The translations under genes and the position numbers were made by a program. A stretch of DNA of 64,000 nt from Pseudaminobacter soli (ex Li et al. 2025) (GTDB taxonomy: Bacteria > Pseudomonadota > Alphaproteobacteria > Rhizobiales > Rhizobiaceae), in NCBI RefSeq assembly GCF_029892515.1, contig NZ_JARXVF010000009.1:1-64000 (forward strand), in the 5' to 3' direction. Under the pieces are notes generated by a model, which saw only the letters and a list, made by a program, of their open reading frames with translations, had not been told where the DNA came from and searched no databases. Below, piece after piece: positions 1 to 7,965 of this stretch; the first letter of the stretch is position 1; each line of letters starts with the position of its first letter.

Positions 1-560
1 TTGCCGCGCCAGCCTACGCCACCCCAGCCGACGGGACGGCCGATACCGAATGCGCCACCGCGCCAGTAGTTGCCGCGCCAGCCTACGCCACCCCAGCCGA
101 CGGGACGGCCGATACCGAATGCGCCACCGCGCCAGTAGTTGCCGCGCCAGCCTACGCCACCCCAACCGACGGGACGCCAGCCGATACCGTGCCAGCCTCC
201 GCGCCAGTAGGCGCCGCGCCAGCCTACGCCACGCCAACCGACGGGACGCCAGCCGATGCCGTGCCAGCCGCCGCGCCAGTAGTTGCCGCGCCAGCCGACG
301 GGACGCCAGCCCATACCATGCCAGCCACCGCGCCAGTAGGCGCCGCGCCAGCCGACGGGACGCCAGCCGACGCCGCGCCAACCACCGATACCGTATCGAC
401 CGCCGCGCCAGTACGCGCCGCGCCAGCCACCGATACCGTACCGGCCGCCACGCCAGTAGTTACCGCGCCAGCCGACACCACCGATGCCATACCGGCCGCC
501 ACGCCAGCCGACGCCGCCGACACCGAACCGGCCGCCGCCACGCAGGTAGTGGGCACGATC
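1..560. repeat. 69-nt-type coding tandem repeats
   Basis: Degenerate tandem units of about 69-72 nt encode the Gly/Trp/Arg region of the minus-strand gene. The first three units are nearly identical; units toward 560 are progressively diverged and shorter. They are contiguous, in frame and lack spacers, so they are protein-coding repeats and not a CRISPR array. Confidence 0.8.
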
Positions 561-851
561 GCCGCCATCGCGGATAAGCTGCACGCCACCGCCAAAATCA
601 CCGGGCTTGCCCAACAGAACGGCCGACTGCAAACCACCCTGGTCGCAACTTGCAGCGGTGCAAGCAAGATTCCAAATGGTGCCATCGGTCATCGGTTGCA
701 TTGGAAGCGTACGCGCCTCGTCGCCCGCAGCGACCTTTGGCGCAATGTTTGGAATGAAGGCTGGAGCGGCCATTGCCGACGCTGAAAATCCCGACAGCGC
801 GCCAATGGTCAGCATCCCCGAACATGCAAGTGTTGAGAGAAAGCGTCTCAT
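1..851 (-). CDS. Gly/Trp/Arg repeat secreted protein, copy 1 (3' end outside window)
   Basis: Reading leftward from ATG at 849-851 the frame stays open to the window edge, so the C-terminus is missing. The protein starts with a signal peptide (MRRFLSTLACSGML..., cleavage probably after SASAMA), then about 60 ordinary residues containing a Cys pair (LACTAASCDQG), and then a long low-complexity region of GW, WRGG, GIG and RPVGW motifs. At the window start the units are 23 residues (69 nt; the same 10-mer begins at 1, 70 and 139). It is a close paralogue of the gene at 13449-14285, and the promoter-side flank is duplicated too. Function unknown; probably a secreted or surface protein. The proline/alanine-rich frame on the opposite strand is a by-product of the repeat. 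Confidence 0.8.
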   Translation of the reverse strand, partial: MRRFLSTLACSGMLTIGALSGFSASAMAAPAFIPNIAPKVAAGDEARTLPMQPMTDGTIWNLACTAASCDQGGLQSAVLLGKPGDFGGGVQLIRDGGDRAHYLRGGGRFGVGGVGWRGGRYGIGGVGWRGNYWRGGRYGIGGWRGAYWRGGRYGIGGWRGVGWRPVGWRGAYWRGGWHGMGWRPVGWRGNYWRGGWHGIGWRPVGWRGVGWRGAYWRGGWHGIGWRPVGWGGVGWRGNYWRGGAFGIGRPVGWGGVGWRGNYWRGGAFGIGRPVGWGGVGWRG

Positions 852-1127
852 TGTCGTTCTCCAACGGAAAACCGTCCGCTCGGCCAAGGCCTACGATGAT
901 CATGGGGAAGATGGGCCTCTACGCGATAACCGGGAGGGCTGGCCCCAAATCGGACGTCCCAAGCGAACGCATCGCGAACGGAATAGTTCCCCGGAACTGG
1001 ACGTTCCTGAGACGCTTCATGAGCGTGGCCCCCGCCCCGGCAACCGAGGCGTTCAGGTGGGCGAGGCTCATTCTCAAGTGCAGTTTAGCTTCGACAGAAC
1101 TGGTGGTCATGTCAGGGGAAACAGCGC
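852..1127. repeat. Duplicated upstream flank of the Gly/Trp repeat gene
   Basis: This stretch upstream of the minus-strand repeat gene is nearly identical to 14286-14568 upstream of the second copy, with scattered substitutions and a few short indels near 1040-1080. Similarity ends around the sequence CAGGGGAAACAG at about 1114-1125. It should contain the promoter of the repeat gene. I do not see a convincing gene in it. Confidence 0.75.
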
Positions 1128-1770
1128 ATGCGCGAGACTCGCACGAACACGCCCGAATCGGAATCCCTGTCAGGACTCTAGCCCGCCGCCTCGGGCGATC
1201 CAGCCGGCACTCGAAGCCCAGATGACCAAGACGGCCAAGGCCAAGACGACAACGGTTAAGGGGAGCCGCAGATCATGCTCTCCAAGGCACCGGAGGTCGT
1301 GGCTGCAATCTGGGAGGCCCCGCCCACTGACCTCGCACCGACGGCCTCGTCGCCCCCCTATCCGTGGTCAATTTGCCACCGGAGTTGGATGAGCGACTCG
1401 GGAAAATGCGGAGACAGCGGTGCGCTGGAGTGAAGCCCTTGGTTTTGCAGTTTACACGCCTTCTCCTGTCGGGGCTAAAACGTGATGGCTTCTTCTATGG
1501 CGCGCCTTTGCCGAGGGGCCTGTGCCCTTCTTGATCATGCGGTCGCTGCCACCACCACATATGTCTCTTATGCGGTGGCGGGCGCTGTAGCGGCCAGCGT
1601 GCGCAAGGTCGGAAGGGCGCTGGAGTCATGCGGTGGCCGTTTCGAAGTGCAACCTGCCACCAAACCAACCAACCGCTCCTTGGAGCTTTTGCACCAGGTT
1701 CAAAATCAATGTATGCTGACTGACCCATCCTGACGAACGGAGAAATCCCGTATCCGAATTGGAGGCGTCG
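1128..1770. other. Stretch without an assignable gene
   Basis: Several open frames cross each other here and none has family-like sequence. One plus-strand frame from about 1361 to 1530 reads like protein (SVVNLPPELDERLGKMRR) but has no start and I do not recognise it; it may be the tail of a decayed gene. Confidence 0.4.
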
Positions 1771-2226
1771 ATGAACCCGGTACAAGTCGAGCAGGCAAGC
1801 TATCAAATGCCGCCGCAAGATGGGATTACGGTCGCACACTTCCTCACCGTTGCCGACATTGAACGATCGCTTCGATTTTACGAAACGGTCTTCGGCGGTC
1901 GCATTCTGAGCAGAGGCGACAGCAGCGGCGCGCCGGGCTACATCCAGTTCGCAAACACGTGGCTCATTGTTAACGTCGGGGGCGGTCCGACACCCGACAA
2001 ACCATCGGTAACGCTCAGCGTCCCCACCGATCCCGACGCAGTCAGTAGCTTTATGAATATCCGCGTTGCAGATATTCAAGCATGCTACGACCTATGGCGA
2101 CGTCGCGGAGCCGATTTTATCACAGAGCCAAAGGACAAATACGGAGAAACACGCTGCTACATTCGCGATCCCGATGGTTATATTATCGAAGTTGGACAAA
2201 GTAAGCCGGGAGTTGCTTTCGGCTAA
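1771..2226 (+). CDS. VOC family (glyoxalase/bleomycin-resistance fold) protein
   Basis: A 151-residue protein with the vicinal-oxygen-chelate layout: beta-alpha-beta opening (VAHFLTVADIERSLRFYETVFGG), central strands, and the C-terminal signature YGETRCYIRDPDGYIIEVGQ, in which the final Glu is the usual metal ligand. Such proteins are dioxygenases, isomerases or resistance proteins; the substrate cannot be told from sequence. ATG 1771 is preferred over the upstream TTG at 1759 because GGAGG at 1761-1765 sits five bases before it. It stands alone, without obvious partner genes. Confidence 0.85.
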   Translation: MNPVQVEQASYQMPPQDGITVAHFLTVADIERSLRFYETVFGGRILSRGDSSGAPGYIQFANTWLIVNVGGGPTPDKPSVTLSVPTDPDAVSSFMNIRVADIQACYDLWRRRGADFITEPKDKYGETRCYIRDPDGYIIEVGQSKPGVAFG

Positions 2227-2802
2227 ACGGAACGACACATGAAAAAAGCCGTGGTGATCGGCGACACTTTGGCGACATGAAGTGCCGGAGGATTGATCCT
2301 CATCGACCGCCGCGGTCCACCAGAGCGGCCAAATCGCGGTAGCGCTGGACACTACTAGCATAGGCTGCTCATATGGATGGCCTTGATGGTCGCTTTGGCG
2401 ATCTAGGGCATCACGCCGGCCGTCATGCCGTTGCGATTTTCCGGTGTCTGCTTTGGCGGATCGAGCGCGATGCTCGGCTTGTGGCGCAGCCATGCCCCTC
2501 GCGTGCGTACGGACAATGTCTGCTTCTGGGATACTGCGAAACAGGTCACAATGACCGAGATGGGCGCGTTGCCGCCCGGCAGCTTGGGGCCAATCCGCCG
2601 GCCCGCTTCCGAAACACATTTGGCTGAAGCGGACATTCGGGAAACGACCAACTCAGTCGTTCGACGGCCATCTTTACGGATCTGGAGAAACACCGCTCGT
2701 TGGCTAGGACGTGCCGCTAGCGGACGTATCCGCACAATTCCGACAGCCGTCCCCCTCACTCAGATGTCTCATAGGGTAAATGTTAAATTTTTCACTCACT
2801 GC
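2227..2802. other. Stretch without an assignable gene
   Basis: About 600 bases with overlapping frames on both strands that have no start signals and no family resemblance. It may hold remnants of decayed genes. The promoter region of the ABC operon begins after it. Confidence 0.4.
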
Positions 2803-2832
2803 TTGACCAATGTGATTAATATCACATAGCCT
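2803..2832 (+). promoter_or_regulatory. Putative promoter with CRP-type palindromic operator
   Basis: TGTGATTAATATCACA at 2811-2826 is a perfect TGTGA-N6-TCACA inverted repeat, the consensus of Crp/Fnr-superfamily sites. It lies immediately after a -35-like TTGACC (2803-2808) and over the spacer before a weak -10-like TAGCCT (2827-2832). This position would fit repression or steric control rather than classical upstream activation. It is about 55 bases before the ATG at 2882. The cognate factor could be a Crp-type protein or the RpiR regulator at 9412. Confidence 0.55.
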
Positions 2833-2881
2833 GCGCGAGGGTCCTGGCTGACCCCAAGGAAAAGTTCCGGAGGAGGACAAG

Positions 2882-4429
2882 ATGAATTTTTGGAGCAGAT
2901 CCCGCCTGCAGGCGTCGGGCGCGGCGTTGCGCGGCGCAGCCCTCCTGGTGATCGGGCTGGGCTCGGTGGTTCCGGCGCTCGCCGCCGATGTCATCCGCAT
3001 CGTTTCGCCCTACCAGACCACCACGCTCGACCCGATGCGCTCGGCGGCCGCCGGCAACATCGAGACCTACGGCCAGCTCTATTCGCGCCTCTTGCTGCGT
3101 GATCCCGAAACCGGCGCGCTGGAGCCGGCGCTTGCCGAAAGCTGGGACATTTCGGCCGATGGCCTCGGCTACACCTTCCATCTGCGCGCCGCGCAATTCT
3201 CCGACGGCTCGCCCATTACGGCCGAAGACGTGGCCTTCAGTCTCGACCGCATCCGCAGCGACAAGAAGTCGGCCTATCCTGCACCGCTGGGCGCGGTGGA
3301 GTCGGTCACCGTGACCGATCCGAAGACCGTCGTGGTCAAGCTGAAATCGGCCTTCGCGCCCTTCCTCGGCAATCTCGAGATCTGGAACATGGGCGTCGTG
3401 TCCAAGGCCGATGTCGAAAAGCAGGGCGAGGAAAAGGCATTCTCCACCGCCCCCGTGACCTCTGGCCCTTATGCGGTCAAGGAATGGAAGCCCAACGAAA
3501 AGCTCGTGCTGGAGCCAAACCCGCATTATTGGCGCCAGGGCTATCCGAAGTCGGATGCCAGTGTCGAACTCATCGAGATCGCCTCGCCCGAAACCCGCAT
3601 CGCCATGCTGAAAGCCGGCGAGGTCGACGTGATGCGTTATGTGCCATGGGCGCAGATCGACGATCTCAAGACAGTCGAGACCATCGACATGCGGCTTGAG
3701 CCCTCAACCACCATCTACATGACGCTGCTCAACCACAAGCGCGAGCCCTTCTCCAACCTGAAGGCGCGCCAGGCCGCCGCGTATGCCATCGACAACAAAG
3801 CATTGGCCAAGGCCGTCACGCGTGGCTACGCTGAGCCCGCCAACACCACGCTGCCGGGCAGCATCGATTTCCACGACAACGACTATCCGGGCATTCCCTA
3901 CGATCCCGCCAAGGCAAAGGAGCTGCTAGCCGAGTCCGGAATGGCTGGTCATGAGGTGAAGATCCTCGCCACCGCCGCCGCCACCGAGCAGCAGATGGCG
4001 CTGCTGCTTCAGGCGCAGTGGCAGGCGATCGGCCTGAAGCCGGTCATCGTCAATGTCGACGGCGGTGCCTGGTGGGATTCCACCGGCAAGGGCGATTACG
4101 ACGCGGCGGCCAACTGGTGGTACAACGAGACGCCCGATCCCGACCTCGCCGTACGCTGGGCGGTCTGCGGCTCCTGCGGCTCGAACTCCTACAACACCTT
4201 CTACGAGAACCCGAAGGTGGACGAACTCGTGGAGAAGGGGACCACAGAAACCGATACCCCCAAGCGCGCGGAGATCTACAAGGAGATCCAGAAGATCACG
4301 ACCGAGGAGGTCGCACAGATTCCGCTCTACTATGCGCCGAATGCGGTGGCCTATTCCAAGCGTCTCGCGGGCATCAAACTGACGCCGTCCCTCCAGTGGA
4401 CGCTGGAAGACACTTCGATCGTGAAGTGA
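2882..4429 (+). CDS. ABC transporter substrate-binding protein, peptide family (SBP_bac_5)
   Basis: A 515-residue periplasmic binding protein of the DppA/OppA/NikA type. It has a Sec signal peptide (about residues 1-34, ending VPALA), then the family opening ADVIRIVSPYQTTTLDPM, the SWDISADGLGYTFHLR block and the late QIPLYYAPNAVAYSKRL block. The strong ribosome site GGAGGAGG lies just before ATG 2882. It is the first gene of an operon with two permeases, a fused ATPase, an amidase and a beta-lactamase-fold hydrolase, so the ligand is probably a small peptide or an amide-bonded compound. Ligand specificity within the family is not readable from sequence. Confidence 0.93.
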   Translation: MNFWSRSRLQASGAALRGAALLVIGLGSVVPALAADVIRIVSPYQTTTLDPMRSAAAGNIETYGQLYSRLLLRDPETGALEPALAESWDISADGLGYTFHLRAAQFSDGSPITAEDVAFSLDRIRSDKKSAYPAPLGAVESVTVTDPKTVVVKLKSAFAPFLGNLEIWNMGVVSKADVEKQGEEKAFSTAPVTSGPYAVKEWKPNEKLVLEPNPHYWRQGYPKSDASVELIEIASPETRIAMLKAGEVDVMRYVPWAQIDDLKTVETIDMRLEPSTTIYMTLLNHKREPFSNLKARQAAAYAIDNKALAKAVTRGYAEPANTTLPGSIDFHDNDYPGIPYDPAKAKELLAESGMAGHEVKILATAAATEQQMALLLQAQWQAIGLKPVIVNVDGGAWWDSTGKGDYDAAANWWYNETPDPDLAVRWAVCGSCGSNSYNTFYENPKVDELVEKGTTETDTPKRAEIYKEIQKITTEEVAQIPLYYAPNAVAYSKRLAGIKLTPSLQWTLEDTSIVK

Positions 4430-4438
4430 GCCAAGACA

Positions 4439-4470
4439 GGCGACGCGCTTTCTGGCGAAAGCGCGTCGCC
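4439..4470 (+). promoter_or_regulatory. Perfect 14-bp hairpin between binding-protein and permease genes
   Basis: The arm GGCGACGCGCTTTC (4439-4452) is exactly mirrored at 4457-4470 around a TGGC loop, ten bases after the binding-protein stop. There is no T-run after it. Such intercistronic stem-loops in ABC operons commonly stabilise the upstream message so the binding protein is made in excess; it could also act as a weak terminator. Confidence 0.7.
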
Positions 4471-4493
4471 TCTGCTGGATACGGAGAACCGGA

Positions 4494-5432
4494 TTGGCCC
4501 TTCTGCAACTCATTACGCGGCGCCTGATACAGCTTGCCGGCGTGCTGCTCGGCATCAGCGTCGTGACGTTCCTGCTGCTGCACATGGCGCCCGGCGACCC
4601 GGCGCGGCTTCTCGCCGGCGATCGGGCAAGTGCCGAAACCATCGCCGCCATCCGGACCCAATACGGACTGGACCTGCCGCTCTGGCGGCAATTCCTCACC
4701 TACCTCATGAACTTGTTTGCCGGCGATATCGGCCAGTCTCTGCGCTTCCAGCGGCCGGTTATTCAGCTCATCCAGCAATTCATGTGGCCGACCCTGTTCC
4801 TGACCATTTATGTCGTGTGCCTGGCCGTGCCGCCGACGGTCGCGCTCGCAATTCAGGGCGCACGCAAGCCCGGCGGGACCGCAGACCAGGTGATCCGACT
4901 CGTCGGCATCGCCGGCCTAACGATCCCGGTCTTCTGGCTGGGCATCATGATGTCGCGCTTCTTCGGCGTCGGCCTTGGGTGGTTCCCGGTATCGGGTTAC
5001 GGCGTCGGATTTTCCGAACACCTCCATCACCTCTTCCTGCCCGCTCTTTCGACGGCCATCTGGCTGGTGCCGGTGCTGACACAGAGCCTGCGCGCCGCCC
5101 TGATCGAAAAGACCACGGCCGACTTCGTCACCGCCGCCCGCGCGCAAGGCGCAAGCGAGCGCGAGATATTCTGGCGCACCATCCTGCCCAACGCCGTGCT
5201 GCCGACGCTCAACCTGCTCGGCGTCATGGTGGCCTTCATGATCGGCGGCGCGATCATCGTCGAAACCGTCTATGCCGTTCCCGGCCTGGGCACGCTGATG
5301 ATCGGCGCGCTGCTGGGGCGCGACTACTATGTGGTGCAGGGCCTCACGCTGGTTTTTGCGATGTCGACCGTCCTGGTCACACTCGCCGTCGACCTGCTCA
5401 CCGCTTTCATCGATCCGCGCGTCCGGCTTTGA
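4494..5432 (+). CDS. ABC transporter permease, DppB/OppB type
   Basis: A 312-residue inner-membrane permease. It opens with the family N-terminus (LLQLITRRLIQLAGVLLGISVVTFLLLHMAPGDPAR in two parts), carries about six membrane spans, and has the ATPase-coupling EAA-type loop around TTADFVTAARAQGASEREIFWRTILPNA. The start is TTG 4494, with GGAG at 4483-4486 seven bases upstream; no in-frame ATG fits the family N-terminus. It is the first of the two permease subunits of the operon and lies 64 bases after the binding-protein gene, beyond the hairpin. Confidence 0.92.
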   Translation: MALLQLITRRLIQLAGVLLGISVVTFLLLHMAPGDPARLLAGDRASAETIAAIRTQYGLDLPLWRQFLTYLMNLFAGDIGQSLRFQRPVIQLIQQFMWPTLFLTIYVVCLAVPPTVALAIQGARKPGGTADQVIRLVGIAGLTIPVFWLGIMMSRFFGVGLGWFPVSGYGVGFSEHLHHLFLPALSTAIWLVPVLTQSLRAALIEKTTADFVTAARAQGASEREIFWRTILPNAVLPTLNLLGVMVAFMIGGAIIVETVYAVPGLGTLMIGALLGRDYYVVQGLTLVFAMSTVLVTLAVDLLTAFIDPRVRL

Positions 5433-5443
5433 GGAGACCGCAA

Positions 5444-6295
5444 ATGGCCGTGGCCTCGACATTCCCCCAAGCCGCGCCCCGCGCCAGCCGCATGACGCTC
5501 TCGATGATAGTGGCGATCGCCATCCTCGGCGGATGGCTGTTCCTTGCGCTGGCGGGCCCCGTGATCGCCCCCCACGATCCCGATGCGATCGACATCATGA
5601 ACATGCTTTCGCCGCCGAGCGCGGAACACTGGTTCGGCACCGACCAGGTCGGCCGCGACATCTTCTCGCGCGTCCTGTTCGCGAGCCGGGTCGACCTGTT
5701 CCTCTGCGTGATCGGCGTTTTGCCGCCGCTTGTGATCGGAACCACGATCGGCCTGCTCAGCGGCTATTTCGGCGGCGTGGTCGACAGCCTGTTCATGCGC
5801 GTCTACGACCTGACCGTCGCCTTTCCCTTCTTCGTGCTGGTGCTGGCGATCGTCGGCGTACTCGGGCCTGGGCTGGTCAATTTCGTCATCGCGCTCACGC
5901 TCGTTGGGTGGGTCAGCTATGCGCGTCTGGTGCGGGCGGAAGTACTTACGATACGGGAAAGCGAATATATCCAGGCGGCCAAGTGCCTTGGCTATCCGGC
6001 CGTCGCGATCCTGACCCGCCACGTCCTGCCCAACGCGATTGGCCCCATCATCGCCTATGCGGTCAGCGATGCCGTGCTGGTGATGTTGGCGGGGGCGAGC
6101 TTCGGCTTCCTCGGCATGGGCGCGCAGCCGCCGCTCGCCGAATGGGGCGTCATGATCGCCGATGGCCAGGCCTTCGTGCAGCAGGCCTGGTGGATCTGCC
6201 TGTTTCCCGGCCTGGCCGCGATTTCGCTCGGCCTTGGCTTCGCCTTCCTGGGCGACGGGCTTGGACAGTTGCAGCGTAGGCAGGCCACGACATGA
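5444..6295 (+). CDS. ABC transporter permease, DppC/OppC type
   Basis: A 283-residue second permease subunit. It has the N-terminal span (MIVAIAILGGWLFLALAGP), the DppC hallmark HWFGTDQVGRDIFSRVLFASR, and the coupling loop RESEYIQAAKCLGYPAVAIL. ATG 5444 is chosen because GAGGAG overlaps the preceding stop with seven bases of spacing, and because DppC homologues start here; the open frame running further upstream overlaps dppB and is not used. Its stop overlaps the start of the ATPase gene (ATGA). Confidence 0.92.
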   Translation: MAVASTFPQAAPRASRMTLSMIVAIAILGGWLFLALAGPVIAPHDPDAIDIMNMLSPPSAEHWFGTDQVGRDIFSRVLFASRVDLFLCVIGVLPPLVIGTTIGLLSGYFGGVVDSLFMRVYDLTVAFPFFVLVLAIVGVLGPGLVNFVIALTLVGWVSYARLVRAEVLTIRESEYIQAAKCLGYPAVAILTRHVLPNAIGPIIAYAVSDAVLVMLAGASFGFLGMGAQPPLAEWGVMIADGQAFVQQAWWICLFPGLAAISLGLGFAFLGDGLGQLQRRQATT

Positions 6296-7965
6296 ACCGG
6301 ACAGAAACCATGACGCGGCCGCTGCTCGAGGTCGAGAACCTTACCGTCAGCTTCGGCGAGTTCGAAGCCGTCAAAGGCGTGTCGTTCCACCTGCAGCCGG
6401 GAGAGATTCTGGGCATCGTCGGCGAGAGTGGCTCGGGCAAATCCGTCACCTGTCGCGCCGCAATGGGCTTGCTGCCCGGTGCGGCAAAGGCCAATGGCCG
6501 GGTGACGTTGGCGGGGCGCGACCTGCTGACCCTTGGCGAAGCTGACTGGTGCACCATTCGCGGCCGCGACATCGGCATGATCTTCCAGAATCCCGCCTCG
6601 CATCTCGATCCGCTGCGCCGCATCGGCAAGCAGATCGCCGCACCGATGGTCCGGCATCTCGGCATCGGCCATCGCGAAGGAATGCGCCGAGCGATCCAGC
6701 TGCTCGACGATGTCGGCATCCGCGAAGCCGAAAAGCGCGCCCGCTCCTACCCGCATGAATTTTCCGGGGGCATGAAGCAGCGCGCGATGATCGCCGCCGC
6801 CATCGGCTGCGGGCCGAAGCTGCTGATCGCCGACGAGCCGACCACCGCGCTCGACGTCACCGTGCAGGCCCGCATCCTCGGGCTGCTCAAGGACCTCAAC
6901 CGCGAGCGGGATCTGGCGATCATCCTCATCTCGCACGATCTCGGCGTTGTTGCCGACATCTGTTCGCGCGTGGTGGTGATGCGGAGCGGCGAGGTGGTCG
7001 AACAAGGGTCGATCAACGATGTCATCAACCGGCCGCAGCACCCCTACACGAAGCTGCTGATCGATTCCCAGCCGAGTCGCAAAAGCTATCCCGGCGCGAA
7101 GGCGGAGCCTGAACAGGCCGCGCCGCTGCTCAGCGTCGAAAAGCTGTCGGTGTCCTTCCCCGTCCGTCGCGACCTGATCGGCGGGCTGGTGGGCAGGGGG
7201 GAGTCATTCCTTGCTCTCGATGGCATCGATCTGCAGCTCGCCGCCGGTGAGACGGTCGGCATCGTCGGCGAAAGCGGATCTGGCAAAAGCACGCTCGCCC
7301 GCGCCATCATCCGCCAGAACAGGCCGAGCGATGGGGCGATCCGCCTCGACGGACATGATGTCCACGCTCTCTCCGGCGATGCGCTCACAGCCTTCCGCCG
7401 GCGCGTGCAGATGGTTTTCCAGAACCCCTACGACTCACTCAATCAACGCATGACGATTGCCGATGCGGTGGCCGAGCCGATCTGGCGGCACGGGCTTGCC
7501 GACCGCAGGACGGCGCGGACGCAGGCCGACGAACTGCTGGAAATGGTCGAGCTGCCACGCGCCTTGCGCGACCGCAAACCGCGCCAGCTTTCCGGCGGGC
7601 AGTGCCAGCGCGTCGGCCTTGCGCGGGCGCTGGCGCTCAAGCCGCAATTGCTGATCGCCGACGAGATTACTTCGGCACTTGACGTCACGACCCAGGCGCA
7701 GATCCTCGAACTGCTGCTGCGACTGCAACGGGAGCGCGCGCTGACGCTCCTCTATATCTCCCACGATCTCTCCGTCGTCAGCGGCATCTGCCAGCGCGTC
7801 TATGTCTTCAAGAGCGGCCGCGTCGTTGAAAACGGCCCGGCCCGACAAGTACTTTCCGCGCCACAAGATGCCTACACGCAGGAACTCGTCGGATCGCTGG
7901 CCCAGCTGGTGTCCGTGAACGCCGCTTCCGTCTCTAAACCGGTTTGGAACAATGCGACTCGATGA
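6292..7965 (+). CDS. Fused double ABC ATPase, DppD-DppF type
   Basis: A 557-residue protein with two complete ATP-binding cassettes in one chain, doing the work of separate DppD and DppF subunits. Each half has a Walker A GESGSGKS, a Q-loop (MIFQNP, MVFQNP), a signature (SGGMKQR; LSGGQCQR) and a Walker B (LLIADEPTTALD; LLIADEITSALD). The second half has Ile where Pro is usual after the catalytic Glu, a change outside the catalytic residues. An oligopeptide/dipeptide C-terminal segment follows the first half (QHPYTKLLIDSQPSRKSYPG). The start overlaps the permease stop, and the amidase start lies inside its last 14 bases, showing translational coupling. Confidence 0.93.
   Translation: MNRTETMTRPLLEVENLTVSFGEFEAVKGVSFHLQPGEILGIVGESGSGKSVTCRAAMGLLPGAAKANGRVTLAGRDLLTLGEADWCTIRGRDIGMIFQNPASHLDPLRRIGKQIAAPMVRHLGIGHREGMRRAIQLLDDVGIREAEKRARSYPHEFSGGMKQRAMIAAAIGCGPKLLIADEPTTALDVTVQARILGLLKDLNRERDLAIILISHDLGVVADICSRVVVMRSGEVVEQGSINDVINRPQHPYTKLLIDSQPSRKSYPGAKAEPEQAAPLLSVEKLSVSFPVRRDLIGGLVGRGESFLALDGIDLQLAAGETVGIVGESGSGKSTLARAIIRQNRPSDGAIRLDGHDVHALSGDALTAFRRRVQMVFQNPYDSLNQRMTIADAVAEPIWRHGLADRRTARTQADELLEMVELPRALRDRKPRQLSGGQCQRVGLARALALKPQLLIADEITSALDVTTQAQILELLLRLQRERALTLLYISHDLSVVSGICQRVYVFKSGRVVENGPARQVLSAPQDAYTQELVGSLAQLVSVNAASVSKPVWNNATR

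Noticed and set aside
1-560. Possible CRISPR array
   Set aside because: Units are contiguous without unique spacers, are multiples of three, and lie in the coding frame of an exported protein.
189-785. Long plus-strand Pro/Ala/Thr-rich frame (also 13653-14219)
   Set aside because: It is antisense to the Gly/Trp repeat genes. Its low-complexity sequence follows directly from the repeat, and it has no ribosome site.
2425-2829. 134-codon plus-strand frame upstream of the ABC operon
   Set aside because: It overlaps the likely promoter, has no ribosome site and no protein-family resemblance, and the opposite strand is equally open.
4784-5443. Upstream extension of the DppC frame
   Set aside because: It lies inside the DppB gene in another frame. 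DppC homologues begin at ATG 5444, which has a good ribosome site.
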